Assembly (NCBI GenBank): GCA_938045615.1
Contig: CALIBC010000180.1
Coordinates: 124,001 to 188,000, forward strand
Reading direction: 5' to 3'
DNA: 64,000 bases
From: an uncultured Clostridia bacterium
GTDB taxonomy: Bacteria; Bacillota; Clostridia; Peptostreptococcales; Anaerovoracaceae
Shown here piece after piece: positions 25,379 to 34,081 of this stretch. The notes under the pieces were generated by a model. That model saw only the letters and a program-made list of their open reading frames with translations, was not told the origin of the DNA and made no database searches. Numbering within the stretch: position 1 is the first letter of the stretch; every line of letters begins with the position of its first letter. The position numbers were made by a program, and so were the translations under genes.

Positions 25379-26125
25379 TTACTTTTCAAAAGTCACACTG
25401 AATCTGTCCTTTTTTGTTTTTCCTCTAATCTCTGAAAGTCGAATCCTTCCCTTTTTGCGAAATCCGATCAGATCCCCTTCTTTTAACTTGAAATCCGGAT
25501 CCGAAATTTCAATATGGTTTACATATACGTTGCGTGCCTTTATTCCTTCAACGGCTTTTGACCTTGAAATTCTGAATCCCGACGATACCACGTTGTCGAG
25601 GCGCAGAGAGGATATCGAAGCGGGGAAAATCTGCTTTTTGCTTTGGGATACAATCAATTCTTCAATCCCTGCGATTTCGCTTGAAATGCTTTGTCTTCCG
25701 ACTTTGAGGTAATTGGAAGCAATGTATTCGGCTATTTCTTCCAGCACAATTATATCGGCGCCGTTCTCCCTTACGATTATATCTCCGGTCATCTCACGCT
25801 TGATTCCAAGCCCCAGAAGCGAACCGAGAAAGTCTCCGTGAGAGAGCGGTTTTCCGTCGTTTCTTCCGGTGACTCTAATCAGTTTGAATATGTCTGCGGT
25901 TTCCAATTCCATATATTGAGGAACGCAGATCATGACCACACGTTCCGCTTCCTCGTGGCCGCCGAAAAAACGGATTTCACAGTCGAATTTGCTCTGATCT
26001 GTCATTCTTCGTAGCAGAGATTGGGCGTGGATATCCAGAAACGTTGTGTTTGTAATAAAGTTCTTGTCGCAGCATTGCCTGATTTTGTCCATAGCCTGTG
26101 CTTTTATGATTTCGTCCTTGTTCAT
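25379..26125 (-). CDS. YlmH/RqcP2-like S4-domain RNA-binding protein
   Basis: About 248 residues. The N-terminal two-thirds matches the YlmH layout (FGGHEEAERVVMICVP, THGDFLGSLLGLGIKRE-like block SHGDFLGSLLGLG, GDIIV). The C-terminal S4 domain (about 178-240) reads SSGFRISRSKAVEGIKARNVYVN then LKEGDLIGFRKKGRI. Family members bind 23S rRNA or stalled 50S-tRNA complexes in ribosome quality control; older work places ylmH near the division cluster. Here it is away from that cluster and paired with a redox protein. The ATG at 26125 is preferred over 26131 because a -10 box lies immediately upstream. Confidence 0.85.
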   Translation of the reverse strand: MNKDEIIKAQAMDKIRQCCDKNFITNTTFLDIHAQSLLRRMTDQSKFDCEIRFFGGHEEAERVVMICVPQYMELETADIFKLIRVTGRNDGKPLSHGDFLGSLLGLGIKREMTGDIIVRENGADIIVLEEIAEYIASNYLKVGRQSISSEIAGIEELIVSQSKKQIFPASISSLRLDNVVSSGFRISRSKAVEGIKARNVYVNHIEISDPDFKLKEGDLIGFRKKGRIRLSEIRGKTKKDRFSVTFEK

Positions 26126-26518
26126 ACTCATATTATAGTATAAAATGAGCCTTCGCTGTCAAGTTTCCCCGGAGTTTTTCTCCGATATTACATCCGATAT
26201 TACAGATGAACGGTTTCGGCTTTTCCCATGTATTGTGGAGTGCGGTTTGATATGCCATTGTCGGGACATGAGTTTCGGTGAGAAGGTAAATCACACGAGG
26301 AAGCATAGTCAGGAGACTTATTCAGGAACCTACGTATTCGTTTACGGTGTGAGGTGAGCCCGTGATTAGTCAGATCAAATTGCCGAAAGCCGTATCGTGC
26401 ACGTATATTATGTAAGATCGACGCTCGCATCACTTTTTCCGGTGAAGAAGAGCGTTTTTGTATGCTCCGAGCTGCAAGTATTTACGAGCTTACTTTTAAC
26501 TTCATAGGAGGTGCTTTC
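26126..26518. other. 393-bp divergent intergenic region
   Basis: Contains the minus-strand promoter described separately, a perfect tandem duplication of TCCGATATTACA (26181-26192 and 26193-26204), and a weak plus-strand promoter candidate (TTGCCG at 26380, TATATT at 26404) before the secreted-protein gene. No further gene is seen. Confidence 0.4.
26132..26162 (-). promoter_or_regulatory. Sigma-A type promoter of the S4-domain gene, possibly leaderless
   Basis: On the minus strand TTGACA (26157-26162) and TATAAT (26132-26137) are both perfect, separated by 19 bases, slightly longer than ideal. The -10 box ends only 6 bases before the ATG at 26125, so the predicted transcript starts at or next to the start codon, and no Shine-Dalgarno sequence is present. 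Confidence 0.65.
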
Positions 26519-27376
26519 ATGGGAATTTCAAAGAAGTTAACAACCTTATTGCTATCTTTAGGATTGGTGGCAGGCATGGGAGCGGCTGCCTTTGCGGCGG
26601 ATAATGCGGCGGTCAACCTGCTTCCTTATCCGAACAAGGGAGAATTCAACAAGTTGGTTAAATATAACCCTAAAGGAACTCTCAAACCTGTTCAACTCAT
26701 GGTGCAAGGAGCAAATGCAAACTACTTGCCTGAACCGTTTTCTGCCACAAAAGCCGCAAGTGTTAAGTTTGAAGGATCGGACGGAGTCACCGCAGGATCC
26801 ACAACGGTGAAACCTGTCGACAATGGAAGCAACCATATCGCGATTTCAGCTGTATCAGTAATGAAAAATCTTTCGTACGGTTCCAAAATGGTAAATGCGA
26901 AGTTGCCACAAGCGACTGGATGGACGGGTAGCATCGATCTTGGCGTTGTGTTGAATCCCAATTCGGAGGTAAGCGCAAAGCAGATAAAGGTTTCGTTCTA
27001 CAAAGGTACGCCGTCTGCGGCAAATCTTCTCGACAAGAAACTCACCAAGAAAGTCAGACCGAATGTGTACGATTCAGATATAAAGTACACATCTGCGCTG
27101 GATGCGGCAAAAACAAGCGTGCAGAATCTTACAGTGAACGGTTCGGGAATCAACGTGTACGCCGATTACATGAAAATTAAAGGCAAAGAATACAAAAATA
27201 AAGATGATGGTTCTTTGACATGGTGCTACAGAGCATACGATAACAAAGGCAACGCAGTTGACCTTTCTTCCAAGGTCGGCGCTGAGGTATTTCCTGCAGT
27301 AAGGCACTCAAATATAGTTTGGATTTACGGTACGTGGAGCGACTTGCCGAACAAGATAGCAACCGGTCTTCTATAG
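26519..27376 (+). CDS. Secreted protein of unknown function
   Basis: 285-residue exported protein. A signal peptide is clear: MGISKKL, then a hydrophobic core (LLLSLGLVAGMG) and an AFA-A cleavage site near residue 26. The mature part is beta-rich in appearance, with regularly spaced Val/Gly/Asn and no catalytic motif, cysteines limited to one near the C-terminus, and the end GTWSDLPNKIATGLL. The start at 26519 follows a perfect AGGAGGTG; the longer in-frame ATG at 26462 has no ribosome site. A second secreted gene follows after 35 bases without a terminator, so the two may act together on the cell surface. Confidence 0.7.
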   Translation: MGISKKLTTLLLSLGLVAGMGAAAFAADNAAVNLLPYPNKGEFNKLVKYNPKGTLKPVQLMVQGANANYLPEPFSATKAASVKFEGSDGVTAGSTTVKPVDNGSNHIAISAVSVMKNLSYGSKMVNAKLPQATGWTGSIDLGVVLNPNSEVSAKQIKVSFYKGTPSAANLLDKKLTKKVRPNVYDSDIKYTSALDAAKTSVQNLTVNGSGINVYADYMKIKGKEYKNKDDGSLTWCYRAYDNKGNAVDLSSKVGAEVFPAVRHSNIVWIYGTWSDLPNKIATGLL

Positions 27377-27411
27377 GCGAAGTTGGGAAACACTGTGAAA
27401 GGATGAAAAAA

Positions 27412-30400
27412 ATGAGTGTAAAGAATGAATTGAGAATAATATTCTTCGCTTTCTTGCTCATGCTGATAATCGGCGGTATATATGCTACCGCCGATTATGC
27501 TTTTGCGGAGAGCGGAGAACGCGATGTGACGCTTGAACTATCGGGAGTCTATGCGGGAAGTCTTAAGATATTTGACAAAAACGGAAAAGAGATGGAAAAA
27601 GTATCTTCGAAGAAACTCCCTAAGGAGAAAAGGAAAGTAGAAATTAACGAGTTTAATTATACGACAACAGAAGTAAGTCAATGGAAACTGAAACTGACTC
27701 CGGGGGAGTATACCTTTAAGATTTATGACGAATATGACAACTACGGAACGGTACTGAACAGCGAGACGGACTTCAAGGTTACGGAAAGCGGCGACAACCA
27801 CCATCACTTTGTGGTATACAATATCAATATATACGATAACGACAATCCCGTTGCCGATATAAAATGTAAAACGAAGGTGACGGATGCGGATAAGAATGAA
27901 ATAAAGGTCACAGACTATGAGTTCGAATCTGAATTTGAAGAGAATGGAGAAAAGGTAAAGGCAAAAGAGATACGGAAAAACTTCATCCTTAAGTACGAGA
28001 AGGGATGCAAGTACGATATATCCGTTACGCATGAAGACCCGGGGTACGTATGGAAGGAAAGCCAGTGCAGGATAGGAAGCGTTGGCTGGGAGTATACTAT
28101 TTTGGACGGGTATATAATGCCGTCGTTCACAAAAAAACAGTTTAAGCTTTCGATAGTCTCCGAAGGGTTGCTTTGGGAACCTCCTTACGCAGATCTGTAC
28201 TGCACCAACAGGAGCATAAGTTATAGGATACTGTATCCCAAGGAATTGGAAAACTTTCAGGTATGTGAGGTCAACACGGCGGCGTATCAGAGATTTAAAC
28301 CTCTTAAAGAGCTTCAGGAAAAATACAATATAATCAATTGGGATGAGGAAGACCACGACAAGACGGATGTATACAGTGAGATGAACTTCAAAGCTATGCC
28401 TATCCGTGCTCCCCTTATCTTCACAGGAGGTGGTGAATACCGCGATAAAAAAACCGGTAAGCTAAAGGAATCCAAGTACATAAAAACTCTGTTATACGCA
28501 GAGCATTCCTCTAACACTTCGGCAAAGAGGGTTACGTATAAAACCTCATTTATAAAGCACGGGGAAGAAGTACCGAGACAAAGTGATTTATCATACAACC
28601 GTTATGGTAATGGGGCGGAAAACGCTCTTTTGACCACGCTAAAGGATGAGGGACAGTATCAGCCGCTTGCCATCGGGAAAAATATAGACTTCTTTACCTT
28701 TAGGATCGGACAGGGCGTAGACGATGAGGTGACAAATACCATAATTGAACCGGATAAGTTATATAGACTGTTTGGTGACAGCGTAAGTGTCAGCGGGCAA
28801 AAAGGCGCACCGGGAAGAGAATGGAACCGGATAAAGCCTGAAAAAAGCGGTGCCACAATTGTCGCAATCGGATATAAGGATGCATTTTATTCAGGTACGC
28901 ACTTTCCTGTAATCAGTGAAGAGACTGAAGGTGCGACCGAAGATACGGCAACGATGTATGAGAGTGGTTCATATTTTCCCGAGGTCGACCCCGATAGGAT
29001 AGGAATCGCGATATTTGATGTTGAAGGAAGCGGTGAGAAGATAAAACCCAATATAAGCAGGATGACGTCGGATGGAGAAAAGCCGCTGAGAAAGTACGAC
29101 AGAGTGCATTTTGTAAAGTCCATGGAGTATCCTGACGGAACAAAGAAGGAGATCAGCAAGTCTACTGAGTTCACCCTGCATCCCACATGTGAGGATGGAA
29201 GCGAGGTCAAGGTATACTACCATAAACCGATAAAGACCATGGATGACTTCAACAACAAAGACTTCTTCACCGTTCCGAAAGAGGGGGAAGAACCGGGAAG
29301 TGACTGGATAAGAGCGGAGAAGAACGGCAAATACTCAAAGGTCAAACTTGAGCAGGGAAACAACGTCATAATGATGAAGACGGCAAAGCACACAAGATAC
29401 TTTGTCATAGCGGCAAAGGGAATCAATGTAAAGAGTGTGAACCTATCGAGAAAGGGCAAGAGTTTTGCCAAGGGTGACAAGGTAAAGGTGCATATTGAGG
29501 GACTGGTGCTTCCTGTTCCTAAATTGAGTGCCATATACAACCCGGGATTTCCTGACACCACGTACCTCACGGCCGACATAAATGGAAAGGCTACCGAGGG
29601 AACCCACACGCAATATGGCATATTGTGGAGAAACTGGTTTGTCGACAAGTATCCGGAAAAAGACAGCTTCACTATAGCGGACTCAAAGAACCTTGACATA
29701 AAGAAGATAAAGATACACTCGGGGCGCTTCGGCGACGATCTTGACGGTCACTGCGACATAGGACCCGAGAGCGGAAGACCGCCGAACTTAAATGCGGATG
29801 AGTACAAGGATCCGGATAATGCGCTATTTGGTGTGTTTGAGGATGTGAGCGTACCGGTACTCCACCTTGAGTATCCAAAGACTTCCGTAATCAGATTTGT
29901 CAATGCGAAGAAAGGTGCCTTCAGGAGAATTAAGATAGACGGAGAGGTCTTGGATAAGGACGCATATACGATCTCTGAGGAAACGGGCAAGCTTGCAAAT
30001 TCGGGAGTGCAGGACACCTCGACGGGATACTTCGACCTCACGCTGAATGATGAGTATCTTAAGAACCTTGATGCCGGAAAGCACAAGGTAGAGGTAAAGA
30101 CATCCGAGGGAAACGCTGATGGAACTTTTTCGGTGGGAACCGGTGCAAATACAGGAGATAATGCCGACAAAGGTAAAGTCGAACGGAAAAACCCTGTAAA
30201 ATCCGTGCTTGACCGTATGATAAAACCTGCGGTAACTAAGCTCGCCAAGGTCACAAAACTCAAGGTAAAGGTTGCGAAGAAGAAAGCGGTTGTAAGCTGG
30301 AAGAGACTTTCCGGAGTGAGCGGATATGAAGTATACAGAAGAACGGGCAGAAAAGGCAGATATGTCAAGATTGCAAGCGTAAAGAATGCAAAGATAAAGA

Positions 30401-30579
30401 GCTCAAGGATAAGAACTGCGAAAGGCGCAAAGTCTGTCGGAACCGTCAGGTACATCGACCGCAAAGCCGGAAAAGGTAAAACGAAGATCAAGGGCAGGAA
30501 ATATTACTACAAGGTGAGAGCCTTTAAGAAGATGAACGGAAAGAGAGTTTACGGAGCTTACTCAAAGGTTGCGGGATAG
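27412..30579 (+). CDS. Large secreted protein with a C-terminal lysine-rich FN3-like domain
   Basis: About 1055 residues. The N-terminal hydrophobic segment IIFFAFLLMLIIGGIYA acts as a signal peptide (cleavage near YAFA-E) or anchor. The long central region (about 40-940) has repeated Ig-like beta character without catalytic motifs I recognise. The last 110 residues form a basic fibronectin-III-like module: AKVTKLKVKVAKKKAVVSWK, GYEVYRR, YYYKVRAFKKMNGKRVYG. No LPxTG sorting signal is seen. The ATG at 27412 lies about 10 bases from GAAAGG; 27403 is a less likely start. Probably retained on the wall through its basic C-terminus (inference); adhesin-like or structural role possible. Confidence 0.75.
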   Translation: MSVKNELRIIFFAFLLMLIIGGIYATADYAFAESGERDVTLELSGVYAGSLKIFDKNGKEMEKVSSKKLPKEKRKVEINEFNYTTTEVSQWKLKLTPGEYTFKIYDEYDNYGTVLNSETDFKVTESGDNHHHFVVYNINIYDNDNPVADIKCKTKVTDADKNEIKVTDYEFESEFEENGEKVKAKEIRKNFILKYEKGCKYDISVTHEDPGYVWKESQCRIGSVGWEYTILDGYIMPSFTKKQFKLSIVSEGLLWEPPYADLYCTNRSISYRILYPKELENFQVCEVNTAAYQRFKPLKELQEKYNIINWDEEDHDKTDVYSEMNFKAMPIRAPLIFTGGGEYRDKKTGKLKESKYIKTLLYAEHSSNTSAKRVTYKTSFIKHGEEVPRQSDLSYNRYGNGAENALLTTLKDEGQYQPLAIGKNIDFFTFRIGQGVDDEVTNTIIEPDKLYRLFGDSVSVSGQKGAPGREWNRIKPEKSGATIVAIGYKDAFYSGTHFPVISEETEGATEDTATMYESGSYFPEVDPDRIGIAIFDVEGSGEKIKPNISRMTSDGEKPLRKYDRVHFVKSMEYPDGTKKEISKSTEFTLHPTCEDGSEVKVYYHKPIKTMDDFNNKDFFTVPKEGEEPGSDWIRAEKNGKYSKVKLEQGNNVIMMKTAKHTRYFVIAAKGINVKSVNLSRKGKSFAKGDKVKVHIEGLVLPVPKLSAIYNPGFPDTTYLTADINGKATEGTHTQYGILWRNWFVDKYPEKDSFTIADSKNLDIKKIKIHSGRFGDDLDGHCDIGPESGRPPNLNADEYKDPDNALFGVFEDVSVPVLHLEYPKTSVIRFVNAKKGAFRRIKIDGEVLDKDAYTISEETGKLANSGVQDTSTGYFDLTLNDEYLKNLDAGKHKVEVKTSEGNADGTFSVGTGANTGDNADKGKVERKNPVKSVLDRMIKPAVTKLAKVTKLKVKVAKKKAVVSWKRLSGVSGYEVYRRTGRKGRYVKIASVKNAKIKSSRIRTAKGAKSVGTVRYIDRKAGKGKTKIKGRKYYYKVRAFKKMNGKRVYGAYSKVAG

Positions 30580-30654
30580 CTGTGTGAGCTGGGACGTGAA
30601 TGGTATATTGATATTTATTTATCCACTACTTTTTTAACAGTAATGGATTTTGGG

Positions 30655-30713
30655 TAACTTCACTGCTCGGTATCTTTTCTATGCCAAGATGCCAAGCAGT
30701 GAAGTTATTTTCC
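30655..30713 (+). terminator. Strong hairpin terminator after the large secreted-protein gene
   Basis: TAACTTCACTGCT (30655-30667) pairs perfectly with AGCAGTGAAGTTA (30695-30707), a 13-bp stem followed by TTTT. The 27-base loop can form its own small stem (GGTAT/ATGCC). Confidence 0.75.
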
Positions 30714-30886
30714 CCAATGAGTAAAAGAAAAAAGTTCATACTGACTTGCCTCCTAGGCTGTCCCCAAAAATGTCCGCACCCTCAAAATGAGATTGTGACC
30801 ATCTCTAAACACAAGCCGGAGCTTACTTTGCAAATTAACATTGCAAATTAAAATTCCACACAATAGAAAAAAATATTTTTTTTCTA

Positions 30887-30916
30887 TTGACAAACCGAGG
30901 TTGTCTCCTCTATAAT
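30887..30916 (+). promoter_or_regulatory. Promoter of the tRNA operon
   Basis: Perfect TTGACA (30887-30892) and TATAAT (30911-30916) boxes with an 18-base spacer, preceded by an A/T-rich tract resembling an UP element. The first tRNA starts 33 bases after the -10 box. Confidence 0.85.
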
Positions 30917-30948
30917 TGTACACGTTGCCGGCGCAATTCGTTTGATGA

Positions 30949-31023
30949 TCCGAGGTAGCTCAATGGTGGAGCAACCGGCTGTTAACCGGTAGGCTGTGGG
31001 TTCGAGCCCCACCCTCGGAGCCA
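30949..31023 (+). tRNA. tRNA-Asn (anticodon GUU)
   Basis: 75 bases including encoded CCA. The acceptor stem TCCGAGG (30949-30955) pairs with CCTCGGA (31013-31019), the discriminator is G, and the anticodon loop CTGTTAA displays GTT. The T-arm GGGTTCGAGCCCC is normal. Confidence 0.95.
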
Positions 31024-31033
31024 ATTTTATTCT

Positions 31034-31122
31034 GCCGGCGTGGCGGAATTGGCAGACGCCCGGGACTTAAAATCCCGTGGGTAGCGATACCCGTACCGGT
31101 TCGACCCCGGTCGCCGGCACCA
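31034..31122 (+). tRNA. tRNA-Leu (anticodon UAA)
   Basis: Class II tRNA of 89 bases with a long variable arm. The acceptor GCCGGCG (31034-31040) pairs with CGCCGGC (31112-31118); the anticodon loop is CTTAAAA, giving TAA; CCA is encoded. Confidence 0.95.
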
Positions 31123-31145
31123 ACGATACAATTGAATTATGATGA

Positions 31146-31221
<76 letters not shown>

Positions 31222-31226
31222 CAATC

Positions 31227-31268
31227 AAACCCGCAAGCATTTTCAGGCCGGCTGCTTGCGGGTTTTTT
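31227..31268 (+). terminator. Terminator of the tRNA operon
   Basis: AAACCCGCAAGCA pairs with TGCTTGCGGGTTT around a 13-base loop and is followed by a run of T, a standard intrinsic terminator. Confidence 0.9.
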
Positions 31269-31332
31269 ACTTGCGCCGGAGAACGAGCCGGATGTTATCG
31301 AAATTTGGGGTTAGAAATATTTAAATCAAAGG

Positions 31333-31383
31333 TTGACAAACACCATAACGGTGTTATAATCGTGCATATAATAACAGTGTTAT
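31333..31383 (+). promoter_or_regulatory. TetR-gene promoter with two palindromic operators
   Basis: TTGACA (31333-31338) and TATAAT (31355-31360) are separated by 16 bases. Two near-identical 13-bp palindromes, ATAACGGTGTTAT (31345-31357, overlapping the spacer and -10 box) and ATAACAGTGTTAT (31371-31383, at the start site), are 26 bp apart. This is the layout expected of an autorepressed TetR operon; binding by the adjacent regulator is inferred. Confidence 0.8.
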
Positions 31384-31511
31384 GCAAGCACAAATACTCA
31401 AGAAAAGAGTGTTATCTACACATGTGCGCACGCTGAAGAAAGCTGAAGAAAACGGCATTATGCATACGTACGCACATGCATGCCGAGTGCGAATAAGAAG
31501 GAGGGTGCGCA

Positions 31512-32171
31512 ATGAAAACAATTCCTACGGAAGAGGCAATTCTTGGAGTCGCAAAAGAAGAATTTCTCCAATACGGTTATATGGAAGCTTCCATGAGGCG
31601 CATCGCATCGAAGGCGGGATGCACCACGGGAATGTTGTACTACAGATTCAAAGACAAGGATGAGATCTTTAAGGCGCTCGTGAAGGATGGAGCGGATCTG
31701 TTTGAGGGAGAATTTATGAGGATGCAGAAAAATTTTCAGGCGCTACCCGATGAGGTTCAGGTTGAAGGAATGTTTGACTACGCCGGGGGCGGAATGGAAG
31801 AACTGAATGATATTCTGTACGCTCACTTTGATGCATTCAAACTCATCGTCTGTTCCGGCGGCGGTTCAAGCTACGAGGGATACATAGAAAGGCTTGTGGA
31901 TGCGGAAACGCAGAGCACGTTCAGATTTATCAATACTTTGAGAAGCACCGGACACAATGTCCCCCCGGTCAAGGAAGAGATGTGCCATATGCTTGCAAGC
32001 GCAATGCTCAACGGCATTTTTGAGGTGATAGCCCACGATTTCTCAAAAGAGGATGCAAAGAAATACATATACGATTTGAGGAGGTTCTTTTCGGCAGGTT
32101 GGGGCGAGTTGTTCGGAATGGAGTATCACTCGGCTGAGAATAAAAGCCATGAGAACGCATTAAAAATATGA
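31512..32171 (+). CDS. TetR/AcrR-family transcriptional regulator
   Basis: 219-residue repressor. The N-terminal helix-turn-helix (about 8-55) reads EEAILGVAKEEFLQYGYMEA then RRIASKAGCTTGMLYYRFKDKDEIF, a textbook TetR domain. The C-terminal ligand-binding half is helical and not informative as to ligand. The GGAGGG ribosome site at 31501-31506 precedes the ATG. It heads a probable operon with four ABC half-transporter genes, whose expression it most likely represses until an exported compound binds. Confidence 0.9.
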   Translation: MKTIPTEEAILGVAKEEFLQYGYMEASMRRIASKAGCTTGMLYYRFKDKDEIFKALVKDGADLFEGEFMRMQKNFQALPDEVQVEGMFDYAGGGMEELNDILYAHFDAFKLIVCSGGGSSYEGYIERLVDAETQSTFRFINTLRSTGHNVPPVKEEMCHMLASAMLNGIFEVIAHDFSKEDAKKYIYDLRRFFSAGWGELFGMEYHSAENKSHENALKI

Positions 32172-32212
32172 GGTAGAGCATTAAAAATGTTCCGGAATTA
32201 TTGGAGGTAATT

Positions 32213-34078
32213 ATGAAGAAGAGGACGACCCTCGGTTGGATTGCCGAGTTTGCGGGAATGCACAGAAAAACATACGTCATTTCCGTTCTAATTGCGATTT
32301 TGGAGGTGATTTGCAAACTTATTCCGTATTTCATAATGGGAAATATTGTGGTGGATCTGCTTAAGATGAATCGCGATTTTTCTCTTTATGCAAAACTTTG
32401 CGTATGGATGCTGTTGAGCTGGACGTCAGCAGTGGTTTTGCACAACTTATCCACGGGAATGTCACATAAGGCGACTTTCCACCTTTTAAGCACGATTAGG
32501 CGCATGGTTTGCGACAAACTGTATAAGCTGCCGTTGGGATACGTGCTGGACACGCCGTCAGGAGAAATGAAAAATACCATAGTGGAAAGGACGGACAGTG
32601 TGGAAACCACGATGGCGCACATAATTCCTGAATTTACTGCAAACCTTTTGGGACCACTGTGTGTTCTTGTCTATATGTTCACCCTTGATTGGAGAATGGG
32701 ACTAATCTCACTGGCAACGATACCGATAGGACTGATTTCGTATGCTTCGATGATGAAAGGATACGAAGAAAATTACAAAAGAACGATCGATAAGACAAAG
32801 GCATTGAACGACACCGCGGTGGAGTACATAAACGGTATAGAAGTAATAAAGGCTTTCGGGGAAGCTGACAGCTCGTACGAAAAATTTGTTACTGCGGCCA
32901 AGGAAGGCGCTACATGTTTTGTGGACTGGATGCGCGAATGCATAGGTGCCTCTTGCACGGCAATGACTTTTTTCCCGGCAACTCTGATAGGGATACTGCC
33001 GCTTGGGGGAATGTTGTACAAAAATGGGACTCTGCCCGCACCGACATTGATATTGATAATCATATTATCGTTTGGGATCATCGCACCGATCATGACATGC
33101 GTGTCATACATGGATGATATCGCAAAGGCGGGAACCATAATAGGGGAGGTCACAAGCATACTTGAACGGGAGGAAATGCACAGACCTTCGACTTTGACAA
33201 AAGAAGTTACGGGAAGCGATGTAATCATAAAAGATATACGCTTTGCATACAAAGAAAAAGAGGTGATTCACGGAATCAGTCTTGAGCTTAAGAAAGGAAC
33301 GGTCAATGCGCTGGTAGGACCGTCGGGAGGCGGCAAATCGACCATAGCCAAGCTTGTTGCAGGACTGTGGGATCCGTCCTCAGGGGAGATACTCATAGGG
33401 GGAGTGGGTAATGCGGATCTTCCGATAGAAGTTCAGAACAAACTCATAGCGTACGTTTCTCAAGATAATTATCTGTTTGACGTTTCCGTCAGAGAAAACT
33501 TGAGGATGGGGAATCCCAAGGCGACCGACGCCGAGATTGAAGAGGCTGCCAAAAAAAGTGGCTGCCATGAATTCATATCAGGGTTGGAAAACGGATATGA
33601 GACGATAGTCGGAGGATCGGGAGGACATCTATCCGGAGGAGAACGGCAGAGGATTTCCATTGCCAGAGCCATGCTAAAAGACGCACCGATAGTAATACTG
33701 GACGAAGCTACGGCATACACGGATCCAGAGAGCGAGGCCGTAATCCAAACTGCGGTCGCAAAACTGGTAAAAAACAAAACTTTGATGGTCATTGCGCACA
33801 GATTGAGCACCGTCATGGACGCCGACAGGATATTTGTCGTGGACGGAGGCAACATTTCGGCTTCCGGAACGCATGAAGAGCTTCTTGAGAAAAGTGAGCT
33901 TTACAAAAACATGTGGGAAGCCCATGTTTCGGTGAGAGACAGAGATTCCGACAATGTCACGGCTGCGGAAACCGGAAATGCGGCAGCCGGGAAAGCGAAC
34001 GGAAAAGAAGTGACCGGGAAAGTGAACGGAAAAAGAACGGACGGAGTGGCCATGAACAATGAAAGAACGGAGGTATAG
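32213..34078 (+). CDS. ABC exporter half-transporter, ATPase plus membrane domain (first pair, A)
   Basis: About 621 residues with an N-terminal six-helix exporter domain (1-310) and a C-terminal nucleotide-binding domain. Walker A GPSGGGKSTIAKL, Q-loop YVSQDNYLFD, signature LSGGERQRISIARA, Walker B IVILDEATAYTD with catalytic Glu, and H-loop IAHRLST are intact. A low-complexity tail with repeated GKxNGK units (about 585-610) is unusual. The ATG at 32213 follows TTGGAGG; a TTG reading at 32201 is inside the site. The next gene begins 3 bases after its stop, suggesting a heterodimer. Substrate unknown; exporters of this type move drugs, lipids or peptides, and some related ones import siderophores. 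Confidence 0.88.
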   Translation: MKKRTTLGWIAEFAGMHRKTYVISVLIAILEVICKLIPYFIMGNIVVDLLKMNRDFSLYAKLCVWMLLSWTSAVVLHNLSTGMSHKATFHLLSTIRRMVCDKLYKLPLGYVLDTPSGEMKNTIVERTDSVETTMAHIIPEFTANLLGPLCVLVYMFTLDWRMGLISLATIPIGLISYASMMKGYEENYKRTIDKTKALNDTAVEYINGIEVIKAFGEADSSYEKFVTAAKEGATCFVDWMRECIGASCTAMTFFPATLIGILPLGGMLYKNGTLPAPTLILIIILSFGIIAPIMTCVSYMDDIAKAGTIIGEVTSILEREEMHRPSTLTKEVTGSDVIIKDIRFAYKEKEVIHGISLELKKGTVNALVGPSGGGKSTIAKLVAGLWDPSSGEILIGGVGNADLPIEVQNKLIAYVSQDNYLFDVSVRENLRMGNPKATDAEIEEAAKKSGCHEFISGLENGYETIVGGSGGHLSGGERQRISIARAMLKDAPIVILDEATAYTDPESEAVIQTAVAKLVKNKTLMVIAHRLSTVMDADRIFVVDGGNISASGTHEELLEKSELYKNMWEAHVSVRDRDSDNVTAAETGNAAAGKANGKEVTGKVNGKRTDGVAMNNERTEV

Positions 34079-34081
34079 GGC

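Larger units (their letters stand above)
30580..30948 (+). other. Intergenic region before the tRNA cluster
   Basis: Holds a terminator and the tRNA promoter, listed separately. Between them a short segment reads GGCTGTCCCCAAAAATGTCC at 30755-30774, resembling mobile-element remnants, and a direct repeat TTGCAAATTAA occurs twice near 30826-30850. No gene is seen. Confidence 0.4.
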
